A program made the position numbers and the translations under genes. A stretch of DNA of 64,000 bases from Nitrospira sp. CR1.1 (GTDB lineage: Bacteria; Nitrospirota; Nitrospiria; Nitrospirales; Nitrospiraceae), in the NCBI GenBank assembly GCA_014055465.1, contig WIAF01000016.1:1-64000 (forward strand), in the 5' to 3' direction. The notes beneath the pieces were generated by a model, which was given only the letters and a program-made list of their open reading frames with translations, searched no databases and was not told where the DNA came from. How positions within the stretch are numbered: the stretch's first letter is position 1; each line of letters begins with the position of its first letter. This document shows positions 1 through 11,019 of this stretch, piece by piece.

Positions 1-43
1 AAAAAGAGACCGGCCCGGCGGGGCCACCGCCGGACCGGTCTTC
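1..43 (-). terminator. Rho-independent terminator of groES-groEL
   Basis: Read on the minus strand, arms at 40-27 and 21-8 form a 14-bp G+C-rich stem with one G-U pair and a 5-nt loop, followed directly by CTCTTTTT. It lies 24 bases past the groEL stop, as expected for an intrinsic terminator of the chaperonin operon. Confidence 0.9.
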
Positions 44-67
44 GACAGCGAAGAAGAAACGGAAACC

Positions 68-1720
<1,653 letters not shown>

Positions 1721-1758
1721 TTAGTCGTCAGATAATCGTTAGTCGGGTTCGTGAGAGA

Positions 1759-2061
1759 TTAGTGGGTGAAGATGCCCAGGATATCTTCTTCTTTGAGGAT
1801 GAGGCATTCTTCGTCTTCGATGCGGAGCTTGCTGCCGGAGTACTTGTCGAACAACACCTGGTCGCCGACCTTGATGTTCTCCACTTTCTTTCCGATGGCC
1901 TGCACAATGCCTCGCTGCGGCTTTTCCTTCGCGGAGTCAGGGACATAGATTCCCCCCGAGGTCCGTTCCATTTCCTCAGTGTAGGTGACGAACAGGCGAT
2001 CACCGAGCGGCTGGAAATTCTTCGCCGCCGTGGATTTCTTCTCTTTCGATTCCGTAGCCAT
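1759..2061 (-). CDS. groES: 10-kDa co-chaperonin GroES
   Basis: Lid of the GroEL chamber. The 100-residue protein contains the typical FQPLGDRLFV start of the fold, an EMERTSGGIYVPDSAKEKPQ mobile-loop region and the GDQVLFDKYSG strand. A TTG six bases further upstream is open in the same frame, but AGGAGG (2069-2074) is 7 bases from the ATG at 2061 and only 1 base from the TTG, so the ATG is chosen. First gene of the groES-groEL operon; the leader is about 110 nt if the promoter at 2178-2205 is used. Confidence 0.96.
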   Translation of the reverse strand: MATESKEKKSTAAKNFQPLGDRLFVTYTEEMERTSGGIYVPDSAKEKPQRGIVQAIGKKVENIKVGDQVLFDKYSGSKLRIEDEECLILKEEDILGIFTH

Positions 2062-2376
2062 ACCCAATCCTCCTTCTAGATTAGTGAGCGCCGAGGCCCT
2101 GATGTACAGTTGTGTGAAAGCTGGAAATTCAGCTCTGACGTGTTACTGCAAGGGCTACCTGCAGAAAACTCGAGTCATAGATAGCGCTATGACGAGGGAA
2201 GTCAATGGATGGACTATAAAATTATTCTTCCGCGAGATGCAATGGGAAAGTATCACGCAAGTCGTTGATTCTACGAATTACGCACCTGAGTCTAGCCCAT
2301 AAGATTCTGAGAAACGCGTAGATGCGGCTCACCGGAGCGGCAGTCTGGTGCACACCGTAGAAGGCCCCCGGCCTGA
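2062..2376. other. Intergenic region between groES and the dimethylformamidase-like gene
   Basis: No convincing gene. It holds the groES ribosome site (2069-2074), a short inverted repeat AGCTG-N6-CAGCT near 2119-2134 that would fall in the groES leader, and the candidate promoter at 2174-2205. The distal part (2220-2376) shows nothing recognisable. Confidence 0.6.
2174..2205 (-). promoter_or_regulatory. Candidate groESL promoter with inverted repeat
   Basis: On the minus strand TTGACT (2205-2200) and TATCTA (2183-2178) are separated by 16 bp, a fair housekeeping-type promoter. A 7-bp inverted repeat, GTCATAG (2174-2180) and CTATGAC (2187-2193), overlaps the -10 element and spacer and could be an operator. 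The CIRCE sequence recognised by HrcA is not present. Assignment rests on sequence resemblance only. Confidence 0.5.
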
Positions 2377-3936
2377 TTAGTGAACGGGGGTGGAGGCCTT
2401 GGACGCCAGCAATCTCAATACGTTGATGGTCATTCGTTGCACTGCCTCGCTGGAACGGGCGGTCCGCAATGCCGGCGCATTGTAGTCGTCGAGCCCCCAA
2501 CTCCATTGAATCGTCCCGGCGGCGAATACGGACGCCCCGCTCGGGGCCTCGTAGATGGTCATGTCGCCATAGATCACCTGGCCATCCCTCGGGTAGGGGG
2601 AATGCGCCAGGATGACCAAGCCGGCTGGTCCGCCGGGAAACGCCTGGTCGATTTCGTACCCCAGCAGGCCTGGGAGACGATGGTCGGGTGGCAGGTCAAC
2701 ACCGTCAAAGAGCGGGTGCGAGGGATTGGTGACGAGAATGTCTCCATCAACCGGGACGGTCCCGTACATGACGCCCAGCAGCGCATCTTCCGGTCGTTGA
2801 ACAGGGGGCTCGCGCCATTGGACGGTGATCAGGTGATCGTTCGAGGGATCGCCATCCAGCGCCAGGGGATCTTCCTGGAGGGCGACCTCCTTATAGCTCA
2901 CCATGGTCCGGTTCGGCTCGCCGGTGAGGAGGCTTGGCCCGAGCCTGATCTGCCAGTAGCAGGTATTGGCGGAAAAAAACCCCAGGCCGATGCCCTGGTT
3001 GCGAGCGGCCTCTACATGCCGTCGCATCTCCTGGGACCAGTATTCGTCATGTCCGACAGAGAGCCAGGCCCTGCGGCCTTTCCAGAATTCCGCCTGCGTA
3101 TGGGTATCGATGTCCGTGCTATAGGTCACGTCATAGCCATTTCGCTCCAGCCAACGCACCATGTTGTACTCCCAGCCAGCGGTCGAGAGCGTGCGGGTCG
3201 GATGAATCGACATGGCGGTGAGGAACTCTCCCGCACCTACGCCGCTGCCCCCTTGAGGATGTTGGCTCCTGGCATAGGGACGGTTGAAAGACACTTTGCG
3301 TGCCCATTGCTCATCCCGGCTGTTGGAGGGATAGGTCGATTTGCCGCCCCAGTTGTTGTAGGCCTGAAAGGTTGTGACGCTTGATTGGAAGAGGAACTCC
3401 GACGGCCGATCGTCCTCTCTGACCACGAAGATGATATAACTCTGTTTGCCGCTGGCCGAGCCGGTCAGTTTCACGAGATAGATCCCGCTGAGCCAGTCAG
3501 AGTGGTCGGTCGATTCCGTGGTCAGGGTGTATGAGACCTGCCAGTGGCATTCGATGAGGCCGGTCACGGGATCCGCGGTTGGCATGGGCTGCCGAATGCC
3601 CGGCAGAGTAATGCCGCCCCGCACCAGGCGGGCCCCGGCCCCGCCATACCATCCCATCCTATAGATCGCGAGCGTCACCCTGGGATCGATGCTGTGAATA
3701 TACAAGCGAAGAGGCTCGCCGCGCTGGATGCTCGTGGCCGAGGCATAACCCTCAACTTCATGGTCGGCGGAATCGGTCAAGACCCAGTCGGATTGGCCAG
3801 GCCGGGAATTTTCCACGGTGATGGGCGAGGCGGCGTGAGAAGGGAGCGTACAGGCGGATTCAAGGACGGTCCCCAGCACCAGAACGGTGAGGGCGATCCT
3901 GACACCAGGCGCCGCCTTACATCCGAAGACGGTCAA
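2377..3936 (-). CDS. Secreted N,N-dimethylformamidase-like protein
   Basis: About 519 residues. The N-terminus has a basic start, a hydrophobic stretch (about residues 12-26) and a possible signal-peptidase site after SHA, so export is likely. The mature part resembles the C-terminal domain of the N,N-dimethylformamidase large subunit family, with YRMGWYGGAGARLVRGG and LSVGHDEYWSQEMRRHVEAA, motifs typical of these proteins in genomes that do not use dimethylformamide; the substrate is unknown. The chosen start is a TTG at 3936 inside the end of the sigma factor gene (20-base overlap); no in-frame ATG or GTG before the hydrophobic segment was found, so translational coupling is plausible. Family assignment is fairly good, function unknown. 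Confidence 0.75.
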   Translation of the reverse strand: MTVFGCKAAPGVRIALTVLVLGTVLESACTLPSHAASPITVENSRPGQSDWVLTDSADHEVEGYASATSIQRGEPLRLYIHSIDPRVTLAIYRMGWYGGAGARLVRGGITLPGIRQPMPTADPVTGLIECHWQVSYTLTTESTDHSDWLSGIYLVKLTGSASGKQSYIIFVVREDDRPSEFLFQSSVTTFQAYNNWGGKSTYPSNSRDEQWARKVSFNRPYARSQHPQGGSGVGAGEFLTAMSIHPTRTLSTAGWEYNMVRWLERNGYDVTYSTDIDTHTQAEFWKGRRAWLSVGHDEYWSQEMRRHVEAARNQGIGLGFFSANTCYWQIRLGPSLLTGEPNRTMVSYKEVALQEDPLALDGDPSNDHLITVQWREPPVQRPEDALLGVMYGTVPVDGDILVTNPSHPLFDGVDLPPDHRLPGLLGYEIDQAFPGGPAGLVILAHSPYPRDGQVIYGDMTIYEAPSGASVFAAGTIQWSWGLDDYNAPALRTARSSEAVQRMTINVLRLLASKASTPVH

Positions 3937-4936
3937 AGTCCTTCACATCCTTCTTGATGAAATCACGAAGTCGTTTGATGATTCGGGCCTCCAGTTGCCT
4001 GGTCCGTTCCTTCGTGATGCCATACTTGGCGCCCATGTCTTCGAGGGTCAAGGGGGTTTCGGACAGAATGCGGTTGCGAAGAATGTCCTCCTCGCGCTCG
4101 TCCAGCGTCTTGGTGAACTCCGCCAGCTTGCGCCGAAACAGCGCCTTCAGTTGCGTGTCGGCCAGTTTTTCATCCGCCGGCTGTTCGTGCGCAGGCAACA
4201 CGTCCATCAAGGTGCCGTCGTGTTCCTGGCCGATGGGTTGGTCGAGGGATAACTCCCAACTGCCTAGCCGCTGATCCATCTCGATGACATCGCGTTCGCG
4301 CACGTTGAGCCGGTCAGCCAACAGTTTGCTGTCCGGAGCGAAGCCTTCGCGTTCGAGCTTGGCCTTTTCCTTCTTCAGATTGTAGAAGAGCTTGCGCTGA
4401 TCCTGAGTGGTGCCGACCTTGATCAGGCGATAGGTGTTCAGCAGGTAGCGGAGGATGTACGCCCTGGACCACCAGGCTGCGTAGGCGTAAAAGCGCACGT
4501 TCTTCGTCGGATCGAACTTCTTGATCGCCTGCAGCAGGCCGACGTTCCCTTCCTGAATCAGGTCCATGTGGTCAGCGCCCGTATGCAGGTATTCGGAGGC
4601 GATGGAGACGGAGACCCGGAGATTGGCAAGAATAAGTTTCATCGCCGCATCACGGCTCCCGCGAAGCTGATACTCCTCGAAGAGGCGCAACTCTTCTTCT
4701 TTGCTGAGGTAGGGATACCGGCGAATCTCCGTCAGATATTGCTGCAGGGTGGTGACGGGGACCAGGGACGTGGAAAGCGGGGCATCCTGCGTCTCTTTTG
4801 ACGGCTGCTGCTCGGCCGCCTCATGTTCCTCCGACACCTCATCGTCCGTTGGCTCCAGGGCCTCCGGTTCTAGGACGTCTTCTTCGTCCAGGACCGCGTC
4901 TGAATCGGAATCGTGTTTTGGTTTACGCTGCGCCAT
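3917..4936 (-). CDS. rpoH: RNA polymerase sigma factor, RpoH-like
   Basis: A 339-residue sigma-70-family protein. An acidic N-terminal extension (residues 1-55) precedes region 1.2/2 (LQQYLTEIRRYPYLSKEEE, then LIQEGNVGLLQAIKKFDP and FYAYAAWWSRAYILRYLLN, about 126-166), region 3 and region 4 (TLEDMGAKYGITKERTRQLE, about 297-316). The segment QRKLFYNLKK (180-189) matches the RpoH box of heat-shock sigma factors, so this is probably sigma-32-like rather than the primary sigma. The ATG at 4936 is taken because the upstream open frame (to 5278) is not sigma-like. A candidate promoter lies at 4968-4995. Heat-shock role is inference from the box and proximity to groESL. Confidence 0.82.
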   Translation of the reverse strand: MAQRKPKHDSDSDAVLDEEDVLEPEALEPTDDEVSEEHEAAEQQPSKETQDAPLSTSLVPVTTLQQYLTEIRRYPYLSKEEELRLFEEYQLRGSRDAAMKLILANLRVSVSIASEYLHTGADHMDLIQEGNVGLLQAIKKFDPTKNVRFYAYAAWWSRAYILRYLLNTYRLIKVGTTQDQRKLFYNLKKEKAKLEREGFAPDSKLLADRLNVRERDVIEMDQRLGSWELSLDQPIGQEHDGTLMDVLPAHEQPADEKLADTQLKALFRRKLAEFTKTLDEREEDILRNRILSETPLTLEDMGAKYGITKERTRQLEARIIKRLRDFIKKDVKDFDRLRM

Positions 4937-4967
4937 GCCAATCGAACCTATAGGGATGTAGGGGCTG

Positions 4968-4995
4968 ACTATACCAGATGTCGGGCGCCGGGCAA
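4968..4995 (-). promoter_or_regulatory. Candidate promoter of the RpoH-like gene
   Basis: On the minus strand TTGCCC (4995-4990), 16-bp spacer, TATAGT (4973-4968). It lies about 30 bases upstream of the ATG at 4936. Confidence 0.45.
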
Positions 4996-5110
4996 CAATG
5001 AGCCGGGCGGACGCGCTCCCGCCTCGCTTGCGTCTCTGAAATCGCGCCTCGTATAGTGCGTGGGTGATGCTGAAAGACCAATTGGATGGTAACGGATTAA
5101 ATCGCGCAGG

Positions 5111-6352
5111 ATGAAGTCGTTGGGGAGTCTCAGCACCTTGGGAATGGCCCTGCGTAGCGGGCATTGGCCGACCCTGGCAGGCGCCTGGCTGCATCTCACC
5201 GTGAGTTTCATGGTATGGCTGATCTTCGGGGCCCTGGCCGTGGCGATCGGCGAGGATCTGCACCTGACGGCGACGCAACAGAGCCTGTTGGTCGCGCTCC
5301 CGCTTCTCAGTGGTGCCCTGCTGCGTATTGTGGCCGGTTGGGCCTGCGATTGGTATGGGGCCAGGCGAACCGGTCTATTGGTGTTGGGGCTGCAACTGAT
5401 TGCGGTCATCTGGGCGGCTCTCAACGGGACACAGTATGTAGAGTTGCTGGGAATGGCGATACTCCTTGGAGCCGGAGGCGCAAGTTTTGCCGTGGCCATG
5501 CCTGTTGCCAGTCGGGCCTATCCTGCCGCCCATCAAGGCCTCGTATTGGGGTTGGTCGCGTCCGGCAATATCGGAACGGTGTTGGTCCTTTTGCTGGCGC
5601 CACGATGGGAGGGACAGTGGGGATGGCATGGCGCCTGCGGCGTCATGGCGATTCCGATTCTGGTGGCCATCGGCCTGTTCGCCCGGGTGGTGCGGGAAGA
5701 GCTTCCTGCTCGTTCCGCCGGAGGGGGCGCCTGGTGGCAGCAAGCGTGGGGGATGGTGCATGTGCCGTCCGTCTATTGGCTGTGCCTCGTCTATGGTATT
5801 ACGTTCGGCGGATTTGTCGGCCTCACGAGTTTTCTTCCGGTGCTGCTGCATGATCAGTACGGCAGCGACCCGATTGTCGGCGGCGCAATAGCCGCGCTCT
5901 GCGGATTGACCGGCAGCCTGATCCGTCCGGTGGGCGGGTATGTGGCGGATCGCTGGGGAGGTCTGCCGGTCTTGGCTGGTGTGTTGATCGCACTCGCTCT
6001 CATGACGGCATTTGCGGGGTCGCTTCCCGCACTGCCCTGGTTGGCGAGCCTGCTGATGGTGACGATTGCTGTCATGGGATTCGGCAACGGCGTGATCTTT
6101 CAAATTGTCTCCGAGTGGTTTCCCAAGGATATCGGTCTGGCGTCGGGTCTGGTGGGGGCCGCCGGAGGGATCGGCGGATTCTTTGTGCCGATCGGGTTCG
6201 GCCTGCTACGGGAGGGTACGGGGACGTTCGTGCCGGGGTTTCTCGGATTGGCGCTGGTGAGCGCTGCCGCCGCGATGACGGTAAGTTCCGCCCTGCGGTG
6301 GCGGCCCCGGGTGGTCGCGGAAGCTCCGAGTGCCGAAGGGTTTTCCCGTTGA
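5111..6352 (+). CDS. NarK-type nitrate/nitrite transporter (MFS)
   Basis: A 413-residue major-facilitator protein with about 12 hydrophobic segments. Both family signatures are visible: [12 protein letters not shown] (120-131) and [16 protein letters not shown] in the second half. The two arginines that bind the anion in NarK have counterparts at R72 (LLRIVAGW) and R272 (LIRPVGGY). In a nitrite oxidiser such a carrier could import nitrite, export nitrate or exchange the two; direction cannot be read from sequence. An alternative ATG at 5144 is possible. It is divergent from the sigma factor gene, so regulation may be shared over the 174-bp gap. Confidence 0.85.
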   Translation: MKSLGSLSTLGMALRSGHWPTLAGAWLHLTVSFMVWLIFGALAVAIGEDLHLTATQQSLLVALPLLSGALLRIVAGWACDWYGARRTGLLVLGLQLIAVIWAALNGTQYVELLGMAILLGAGGASFAVAMPVASRAYPAAHQGLVLGLVASGNIGTVLVLLLAPRWEGQWGWHGACGVMAIPILVAIGLFARVVREELPARSAGGGAWWQQAWGMVHVPSVYWLCLVYGITFGGFVGLTSFLPVLLHDQYGSDPIVGGAIAALCGLTGSLIRPVGGYVADRWGGLPVLAGVLIALALMTAFAGSLPALPWLASLLMVTIAVMGFGNGVIFQIVSEWFPKDIGLASGLVGAAGGIGGFFVPIGFGLLREGTGTFVPGFLGLALVSAAAAMTVSSALRWRPRVVAEAPSAEGFSR

Positions 6353-6416
6353 CAGGTATGGTTTGAAAAGAGTTAGCTGGGCACCCACGCAGGCCGGTCT
6401 GTACAATAGAGGGACT

Positions 6417-7625
6417 ATGGCGACACCGTTTAACTCAATCGAAGAGGCCATTCGGGACATCAAGAAGGGGAAGTTCGTCATCCTCGTCGATGATGAGGAT
6501 CGCGAGAACGAAGGTGATCTCGTGATGGCGGCCAGCAAGGTTACCCCGCAGGCGGTCAACTTCATGGCCAAGCATGCACGTGGGTTGATCTGCCTGGCCC
6601 TCACGCCGGAGCGGGTGGAGGAGTTGCAGCTGACGCCGCAGGCCGCGGAGAACACGGCTACCTTTGGCACCGCGTTCACGGTGTCAATTGATGCCCGGAA
6701 AGGTATCACGACAGGCATTTCTGCGGCAGATCGCGCCACGACGATCCATGTCGCGATCGATCCCCGTTGTTCTCCGGCCGATCTGGCGCGACCCGGTCAT
6801 ATTTTCCCCTTGAAGTCGCAAGTCGGAGGGGTGCTCCGGCGCGCGGGACAGACCGAAGGGTCGGTGGACCTGGCGCGATTGGCCGGACTCTATCCCGCGG
6901 GAGTTATTTGCGAAATCATGAATGAAGACGGGACGATGGCGCGCGTGGCCGAGTTGACCAAGTTCGCCAAGCGTCACAAATTAAAAATGGTGACGATCAA
7001 GGCCTTGATCGAATACCGGATGCACCGTGAGACGTTTGTGCGACGGGCGGCGAGTGCGTTTTTGCCCACCATGTTTGGTGATTTTGAGGCGATTGCGTTC
7101 GAGAACGACATCGACGGAGCGACTCATATTGCTTTGGTAAAGGGGCAGGTTGATGCCGAGACACCCATGCTCGTCCGGGTTCATTCCGGCTGCTTGACGG
7201 CGGATGTGCTGGGCTCGCTGCGGTGCGACTGCCGCGAGCAACTCCATCGGGCCATGGAGATCATCCAGAAGGATGGCCGCGGAGTGTTGCTCTATCTCAA
7301 TCAGGAAGGGCGAGGAATCGGCCTGCTGAACAAGATAAGAGCTTATGGCCTTCAGGATTCCGGCAGCGATACGGTCGAAGCGAATCTTCAACTCGGCTTC
7401 AAGGCTGATTTACGCGACTATGGCGTCGGCGCGCAGATCTTGGTCCAGCTCGGGCTGCATAAGATCCGCTTGATCACCAACAATCCGCGCAAGATTGTCG
7501 GGATTGAAGGGTATGGGTTGAAAGTGGTTGAGCGCGTGCCGATCGAAATCCCGCCCCGCGCCGACAATGAAAAATATCTTCGCACGAAAAAAGCCAAGCT
7601 CGGTCACCTGTTGAAAAAGGTCTGA
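6417..7625 (+). CDS. ribBA: Bifunctional DHBP synthase / GTP cyclohydrolase II (RibBA)
   Basis: Makes both precursors of the lumazine ring in riboflavin synthesis. The N-terminal half (1-205) is the 3,4-dihydroxy-2-butanone 4-phosphate synthase, with [15 protein letters not shown] (about 22-36). The C-terminal half is GTP cyclohydrolase II with the zinc site [17 protein letters not shown] and the [17 protein letters not shown] motif. The 402-residue length is standard. The ATG at 6417 is preferred over an upstream in-frame ATG at 6330, which adds 29 unrelated residues; a GAGGG precedes it. No FMN riboswitch was recognised upstream. Confidence 0.96.
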   Translation: MATPFNSIEEAIRDIKKGKFVILVDDEDRENEGDLVMAASKVTPQAVNFMAKHARGLICLALTPERVEELQLTPQAAENTATFGTAFTVSIDARKGITTGISAADRATTIHVAIDPRCSPADLARPGHIFPLKSQVGGVLRRAGQTEGSVDLARLAGLYPAGVICEIMNEDGTMARVAELTKFAKRHKLKMVTIKALIEYRMHRETFVRRAASAFLPTMFGDFEAIAFENDIDGATHIALVKGQVDAETPMLVRVHSGCLTADVLGSLRCDCREQLHRAMEIIQKDGRGVLLYLNQEGRGIGLLNKIRAYGLQDSGSDTVEANLQLGFKADLRDYGVGAQILVQLGLHKIRLITNNPRKIVGIEGYGLKVVERVPIEIPPRADNEKYLRTKKAKLGHLLKKV

Positions 7626-7777
7626 TTCACACTGCTGCGCCCTCATTGCGAGCGCCCTCGTAAGAGAAACAGGCGCACCTGAAACGTATAGCCATTTGGG
7701 GGAGTTTCCAGGTATGATCCCTCTCTTTCTTCGGCGTACGCGCAATCCATGAAACGTGTGAATCGGTATCTCACTGC

Positions 7778-8317
7778 ATGAAGCTTCGCAAAGGCTCCCA
7801 AGACGCCAGGGGGCTGACTGTCGGGATCGTGGCGAGCAAATTTAATCAGTTCGTCACCAGCCGCCTGTTGACCGAGTGCGTCAAGGCGCTGACCAAGGCC
7901 GGAGCGTCCGACGAGGCGATCGAGGTCGTGCGAGTGCCCGGTGCATTTGAAATTCCCCTCGTGGCCCGCCAGCTCGCCCGGTCAGGTCGATTCGATGCGG
8001 TCATCTGTCTCGGCGCCGTCATTCGAGGCGACACCCCCCATTTTGAATACATCAGCGCTGAGGTGAGCCGGGGCATCCTGCAAGCGTCGATGGAATCGAA
8101 TCTGCCGGTGATCTTTGGCGTGCTCACGACCGACACGGTGGCGCAGGCAATTGAACGCGCGGATCCGGCGAAGCTCAATCGTGGCGCCGATGCCGCGAAA
8201 ACGGCCATTGAAATGGTCAATGTCATGCGACAACTCAAAAAAGACGAGAGCGAGGACGTGTCGCCGTCCGCCTCCTCACGAAGAGCCGGACGAACGGCCG
8301 CGAGGTCGAAACGCTGA
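7778..8317 (+). CDS. ribH: 6,7-dimethyl-8-ribityllumazine synthase
   Basis: Condenses the RibBA products into lumazine, the penultimate step of riboflavin synthesis. Conserved segments are [33 protein letters not shown] and [17 protein letters not shown], the last containing the catalytic His region. At 179 residues it is about 20 longer than usual because of a basic Ser/Arg-rich C-terminal tail. It follows ribBA after 152 bases and precedes nusB by 13 bases, a common ribH-nusB pairing. Confidence 0.96.
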   Translation: MKLRKGSQDARGLTVGIVASKFNQFVTSRLLTECVKALTKAGASDEAIEVVRVPGAFEIPLVARQLARSGRFDAVICLGAVIRGDTPHFEYISAEVSRGILQASMESNLPVIFGVLTTDTVAQAIERADPAKLNRGADAAKTAIEMVNVMRQLKKDESEDVSPSASSRRAGRTAARSKR

Positions 8318-8330
8318 CCGGCGTTGTCTT

Positions 8331-8804
8331 ATGGCCTCTCGACACCAAGCCCGTGAACGGGCAGTACAAATTCTTTTCCAATACGATATTCATGGCCAGG
8401 CGGGTCCGTGGCTGGACGATTTTTGGCTGCACTATCCCCTTACCGAAGAGCTGCGGGTCTTCGCGGAGCGCCTTGTCGCCGGAGTCAGAGAACAGAAAAA
8501 AGAGCTGGATGCGTTAATCGGCACGTATGCCACCAATTGGAAAGTCGGCCGCATGCCGATCATCGATCGGAACATTTTGCGGCTGGGATGCTTCGAGTTG
8601 CTGTATGTGCCGGAAGTGCCGGCGAAGGTGACGCTGAATGAAGCAATCGAGCTCGCGAAAAGTTTCGGCGATGAAGAAGCCTCCAAGTTTGTCAACGGTA
8701 TTCTCGACAAGGTGCTTGGATCGGACGGCCGTTTGGAGCGGAAACGCGCGTTTCCGGAATTGCCGGTCGTGGGCTCCGACCCTCACGTGACACGTGAGAC
8801 GTGA
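8331..8804 (+). CDS. nusB: Transcription antitermination protein NusB
   Basis: Binds boxA RNA with NusE in rRNA antitermination. The 157-residue protein begins [19 protein letters not shown] and carries [19 protein letters not shown] and [23 protein letters not shown], all typical of NusB. The ATG at 8331 is chosen because the upstream extension in frame lies within ribH. The last residues (about DPHVTRET) are encoded by a palindromic repeat (8782-8810) and look like an appended tail, not family sequence. Confidence 0.94.
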   Translation: MASRHQARERAVQILFQYDIHGQAGPWLDDFWLHYPLTEELRVFAERLVAGVREQKKELDALIGTYATNWKVGRMPIIDRNILRLGCFELLYVPEVPAKVTLNEAIELAKSFGDEEASKFVNGILDKVLGSDGRLERKRAFPELPVVGSDPHVTRET

Positions 8805-8810
8805 CACGTC
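8782..8810. repeat. Overlapping short palindromes at the nusB 3' end
   Basis: Two perfect palindromes abut: CTCACGTG-A-CACGTGAG (8782-8798) and GACGTG-A-CACGTC (8798-8810), the second followed by TTT. They include the nusB stop codon. They could act as a weak terminator or be a member of a dispersed palindromic repeat family; only one clear copy was seen here. Confidence 0.55.
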
Positions 8811-8879
8811 TTTCGCAGGGATTCCCGTTCGGATGCCTGAACGAACGACGCTTCACGAGCGGCGAATAACGAGGAAGAG

Positions 8880-10214
8880 ATGATCGACCGTTACACCAGG
8901 CCGCGCATGGCGGCCATCTGGGATTTGACACACAAGTACGAGATCTGGTTGGAAGTTGAGCTTCAGGCTTGCGCGGCGTTTGAACGGGCCGGACAGATTC
9001 CGCGCGGTACGAGCGCAAAGATTCGCAAAAAAGCGAAAATCGATGTGGCGCGCATTGCCGAAATTGAAAAGGTGACGAAGCACGATGTGATCGCGTTTCT
9101 TGAATCGCTCATGGCGTCCGTGGGGCCCGAGCATCGCTTTCTCCACATGGGGCTCACCTCATCGGATATCGTCGATACGTCTCTGGCGGTGCAGATGACC
9201 GAGGCGCTCGATCTGATCCTTGAAGATCTCAACGAGTTGATCGCCGTCTTGAAGGCGCGCGCGCTCGAGCATCGCCATACGGTGATGGTCGGCCGTTCGC
9301 ATGGTATCCATGGCGAACCGGTGTCCTTCGGGTTCAAACTGGCCATTTGGTACGAAGAGGCCTGCCGTCACCGGACACGGCTTCAAGCGGCCCGGGCAGA
9401 CATTGCGGTGGGCAAACTCTCCGGCGCGATGGGGACATTCGCGCATCAAGGGCCGGAAATCGAAGAATACGTGTGTGCCAGGATGGGGCTGGCCTCGGAT
9501 CCGGTTTCGAATCAGATTGTGCAACGCGATCGGCATGCGGCTTATGCGTCCGCCCTGGCGTTGCTGGCTGCCACCATCGAAAAGATCGCCACGGAAATCC
9601 GCCATCTGCAGCGGACGGAAGTGCTGGAGGCGGAAGAATATTTTTCAGAAGGGCAAAAGGGTTCCTCGGCGATGCCGCATAAGCGCAATCCGATTGCCTC
9701 GGAAAATCTCTGCGGTCTTGCGCGCCTCGTGCGTGCTAATAGCCTGGCGGCGATGGAAAACGTCGCGCTCTGGCATGAACGAGATATCAGCCATTCTTCG
9801 GTCGAGCGGGTGATCATGCCCGACAGCACCATTCTCGTGGATTACATGTTGGCCCGTGTGACCGATCTGATCAAGAACCTGGTGGTGTATCCTGAGCGGA
9901 TGCAGCGGAATTTGGATTTGACCGGGGGGCTGGTGTATTCGCAGCGGCTGCTGCTCGCGTTGATCGATAAGGGCGCCCAGCGCAAGGAGTCCTATGAGGC
10001 GGTGCAACGCAATGCCATGACGGCCTGGAAAGGCGGGATTGGATTTCAGGAACTCGTCACTCGAGATCCGTTCATTACTACTCATCTTAAGCCGGGCGAG
10101 ATTACGGCCTGTTTCGACCCCCTGTATTATCTGCGGCATTTGGATCAGGTGTTCCGCCGGGTCTTCGGCGCCCGTGCGATTCCGGCGAAGCGACGCCGGA
10201 AGAGGCGCGCCTGA
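8880..10214 (+). CDS. purB: Adenylosuccinate lyase
   Basis: Catalyses two fumarate-releasing steps in purine synthesis (SAICAR to AICAR, and adenylosuccinate to AMP). The 444-residue protein has the family signature GSSAMPHKRNPIASEN (about residues 261-276) with the flexible catalytic serine loop, plus the HMGLTSSDIVDTSLA and GRSHGIHGEPVSFG segments. A GAGGAAGAG ribosome site precedes the ATG. Its TGA overlaps the ATG of the chlorite dismutase gene (TGATG), so the two are probably translated together. Confidence 0.96.
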   Translation: MIDRYTRPRMAAIWDLTHKYEIWLEVELQACAAFERAGQIPRGTSAKIRKKAKIDVARIAEIEKVTKHDVIAFLESLMASVGPEHRFLHMGLTSSDIVDTSLAVQMTEALDLILEDLNELIAVLKARALEHRHTVMVGRSHGIHGEPVSFGFKLAIWYEEACRHRTRLQAARADIAVGKLSGAMGTFAHQGPEIEEYVCARMGLASDPVSNQIVQRDRHAAYASALALLAATIEKIATEIRHLQRTEVLEAEEYFSEGQKGSSAMPHKRNPIASENLCGLARLVRANSLAAMENVALWHERDISHSSVERVIMPDSTILVDYMLARVTDLIKNLVVYPERMQRNLDLTGGLVYSQRLLLALIDKGAQRKESYEAVQRNAMTAWKGGIGFQELVTRDPFITTHLKPGEITACFDPLYYLRHLDQVFRRVFGARAIPAKRRRKRRA

Positions 10215-11005
10215 TGGCTGCATTAATAATGAGGATCGTGCTGATGGTGGCGGTGTTGTTCGGGGCGGTGGTTGTGCCGGCCCGGGCAGTCGATCGAGAG
10301 GTCCTGCTGACCCAGCCCGGCGTCTACGGCACCTTCGCTGCGTTCCAAATGGATCATGACTGGTGGGATCTCACTGGCGAAGCGCGCGTCATTGCCGTGT
10401 CTGAGGTCAAGGGGCTGATCGAGCAATTCTCGAATAAGATTGTGATCGAATCGTATCTGCTTCGCGGGCTTTCGGACCATGCTGACTTCATGTTCCGCAT
10501 CCATGCCCACGCCTTGTCTGATACGCAACAGTTTCTCACCTCGTTGCTGGGCACTCGGTTGGGGCGCCATCTGGTGGCGACGAGTTATTTGCATGGTCTG
10601 ACCAAGAAGGCGGCCTACGCACCTGGATTTCCCGATTCCATGAAGAAAGAGTTGCAGCTGTCGACTGACGCGGGAATGAAATCCTATGCCATCGTTATTC
10701 CGATCAGAAAAGATGCCGAGTGGTGGGCGTTGGATCTGGACACGCGCGCTGCGCTCATGCAGGAGCACACGCAAGCGGCGCTGCCTTACATGAATACTGT
10801 GAAACGGAAACTGTATCATTCGAGCGGCCTGGACGACTTTGACTTCATCACCTATTTCGAGACGGACAAGCTGGAGGACTTTCACGGTTTGATCCGCGCA
10901 CTTGAACAGGTGAAAGAATATCGCCATGACCGACGGTTCGGACACCCCACGTTGCTGGGAACCATCAGACCGCTGGACGACATTCTGGAATTGTTCGCAC
11001 GGTAG
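10214..11005 (+). CDS. cld: Chlorite dismutase, periplasmic
   Basis: Haem b enzyme that converts chlorite to chloride and dioxygen. A 25-residue signal peptide ending ARA precedes a 238-residue mature protein. From memory of the N. defluvii enzyme, the key residues are conserved: proximal haem ligand H185 (mature 160) in QEHTQ, distal arginine R198 (173) in VKRKL, and supporting K166 (141) and E235 (210). The length marks it as the long pentameric lineage (clade 1), expected to be active. It sits between purB and purC, overlapping the purB stop, which is an odd neighbourhood for a periplasmic detoxification enzyme. Its role in nitrite oxidisers remains debated. Confidence 0.95.
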   Translation: MAALIMRIVLMVAVLFGAVVVPARAVDREVLLTQPGVYGTFAAFQMDHDWWDLTGEARVIAVSEVKGLIEQFSNKIVIESYLLRGLSDHADFMFRIHAHALSDTQQFLTSLLGTRLGRHLVATSYLHGLTKKAAYAPGFPDSMKKELQLSTDAGMKSYAIVIPIRKDAEWWALDLDTRAALMQEHTQAALPYMNTVKRKLYHSSGLDDFDFITYFETDKLEDFHGLIRALEQVKEYRHDRRFGHPTLLGTIRPLDDILELFAR

Positions 11006-11019
11006 TTGGAGGATTGAGG

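Noticed and set aside
2062-2376. CIRCE element for HrcA upstream of groES
   Set aside because: No TTAGCACTC-N9-GAGTGCTAA match; only a different inverted repeat is present.
6353-6416. Possible FMN riboswitch before ribBA
   Set aside because: Only 64 bases are available and no conserved FMN aptamer segments are visible.
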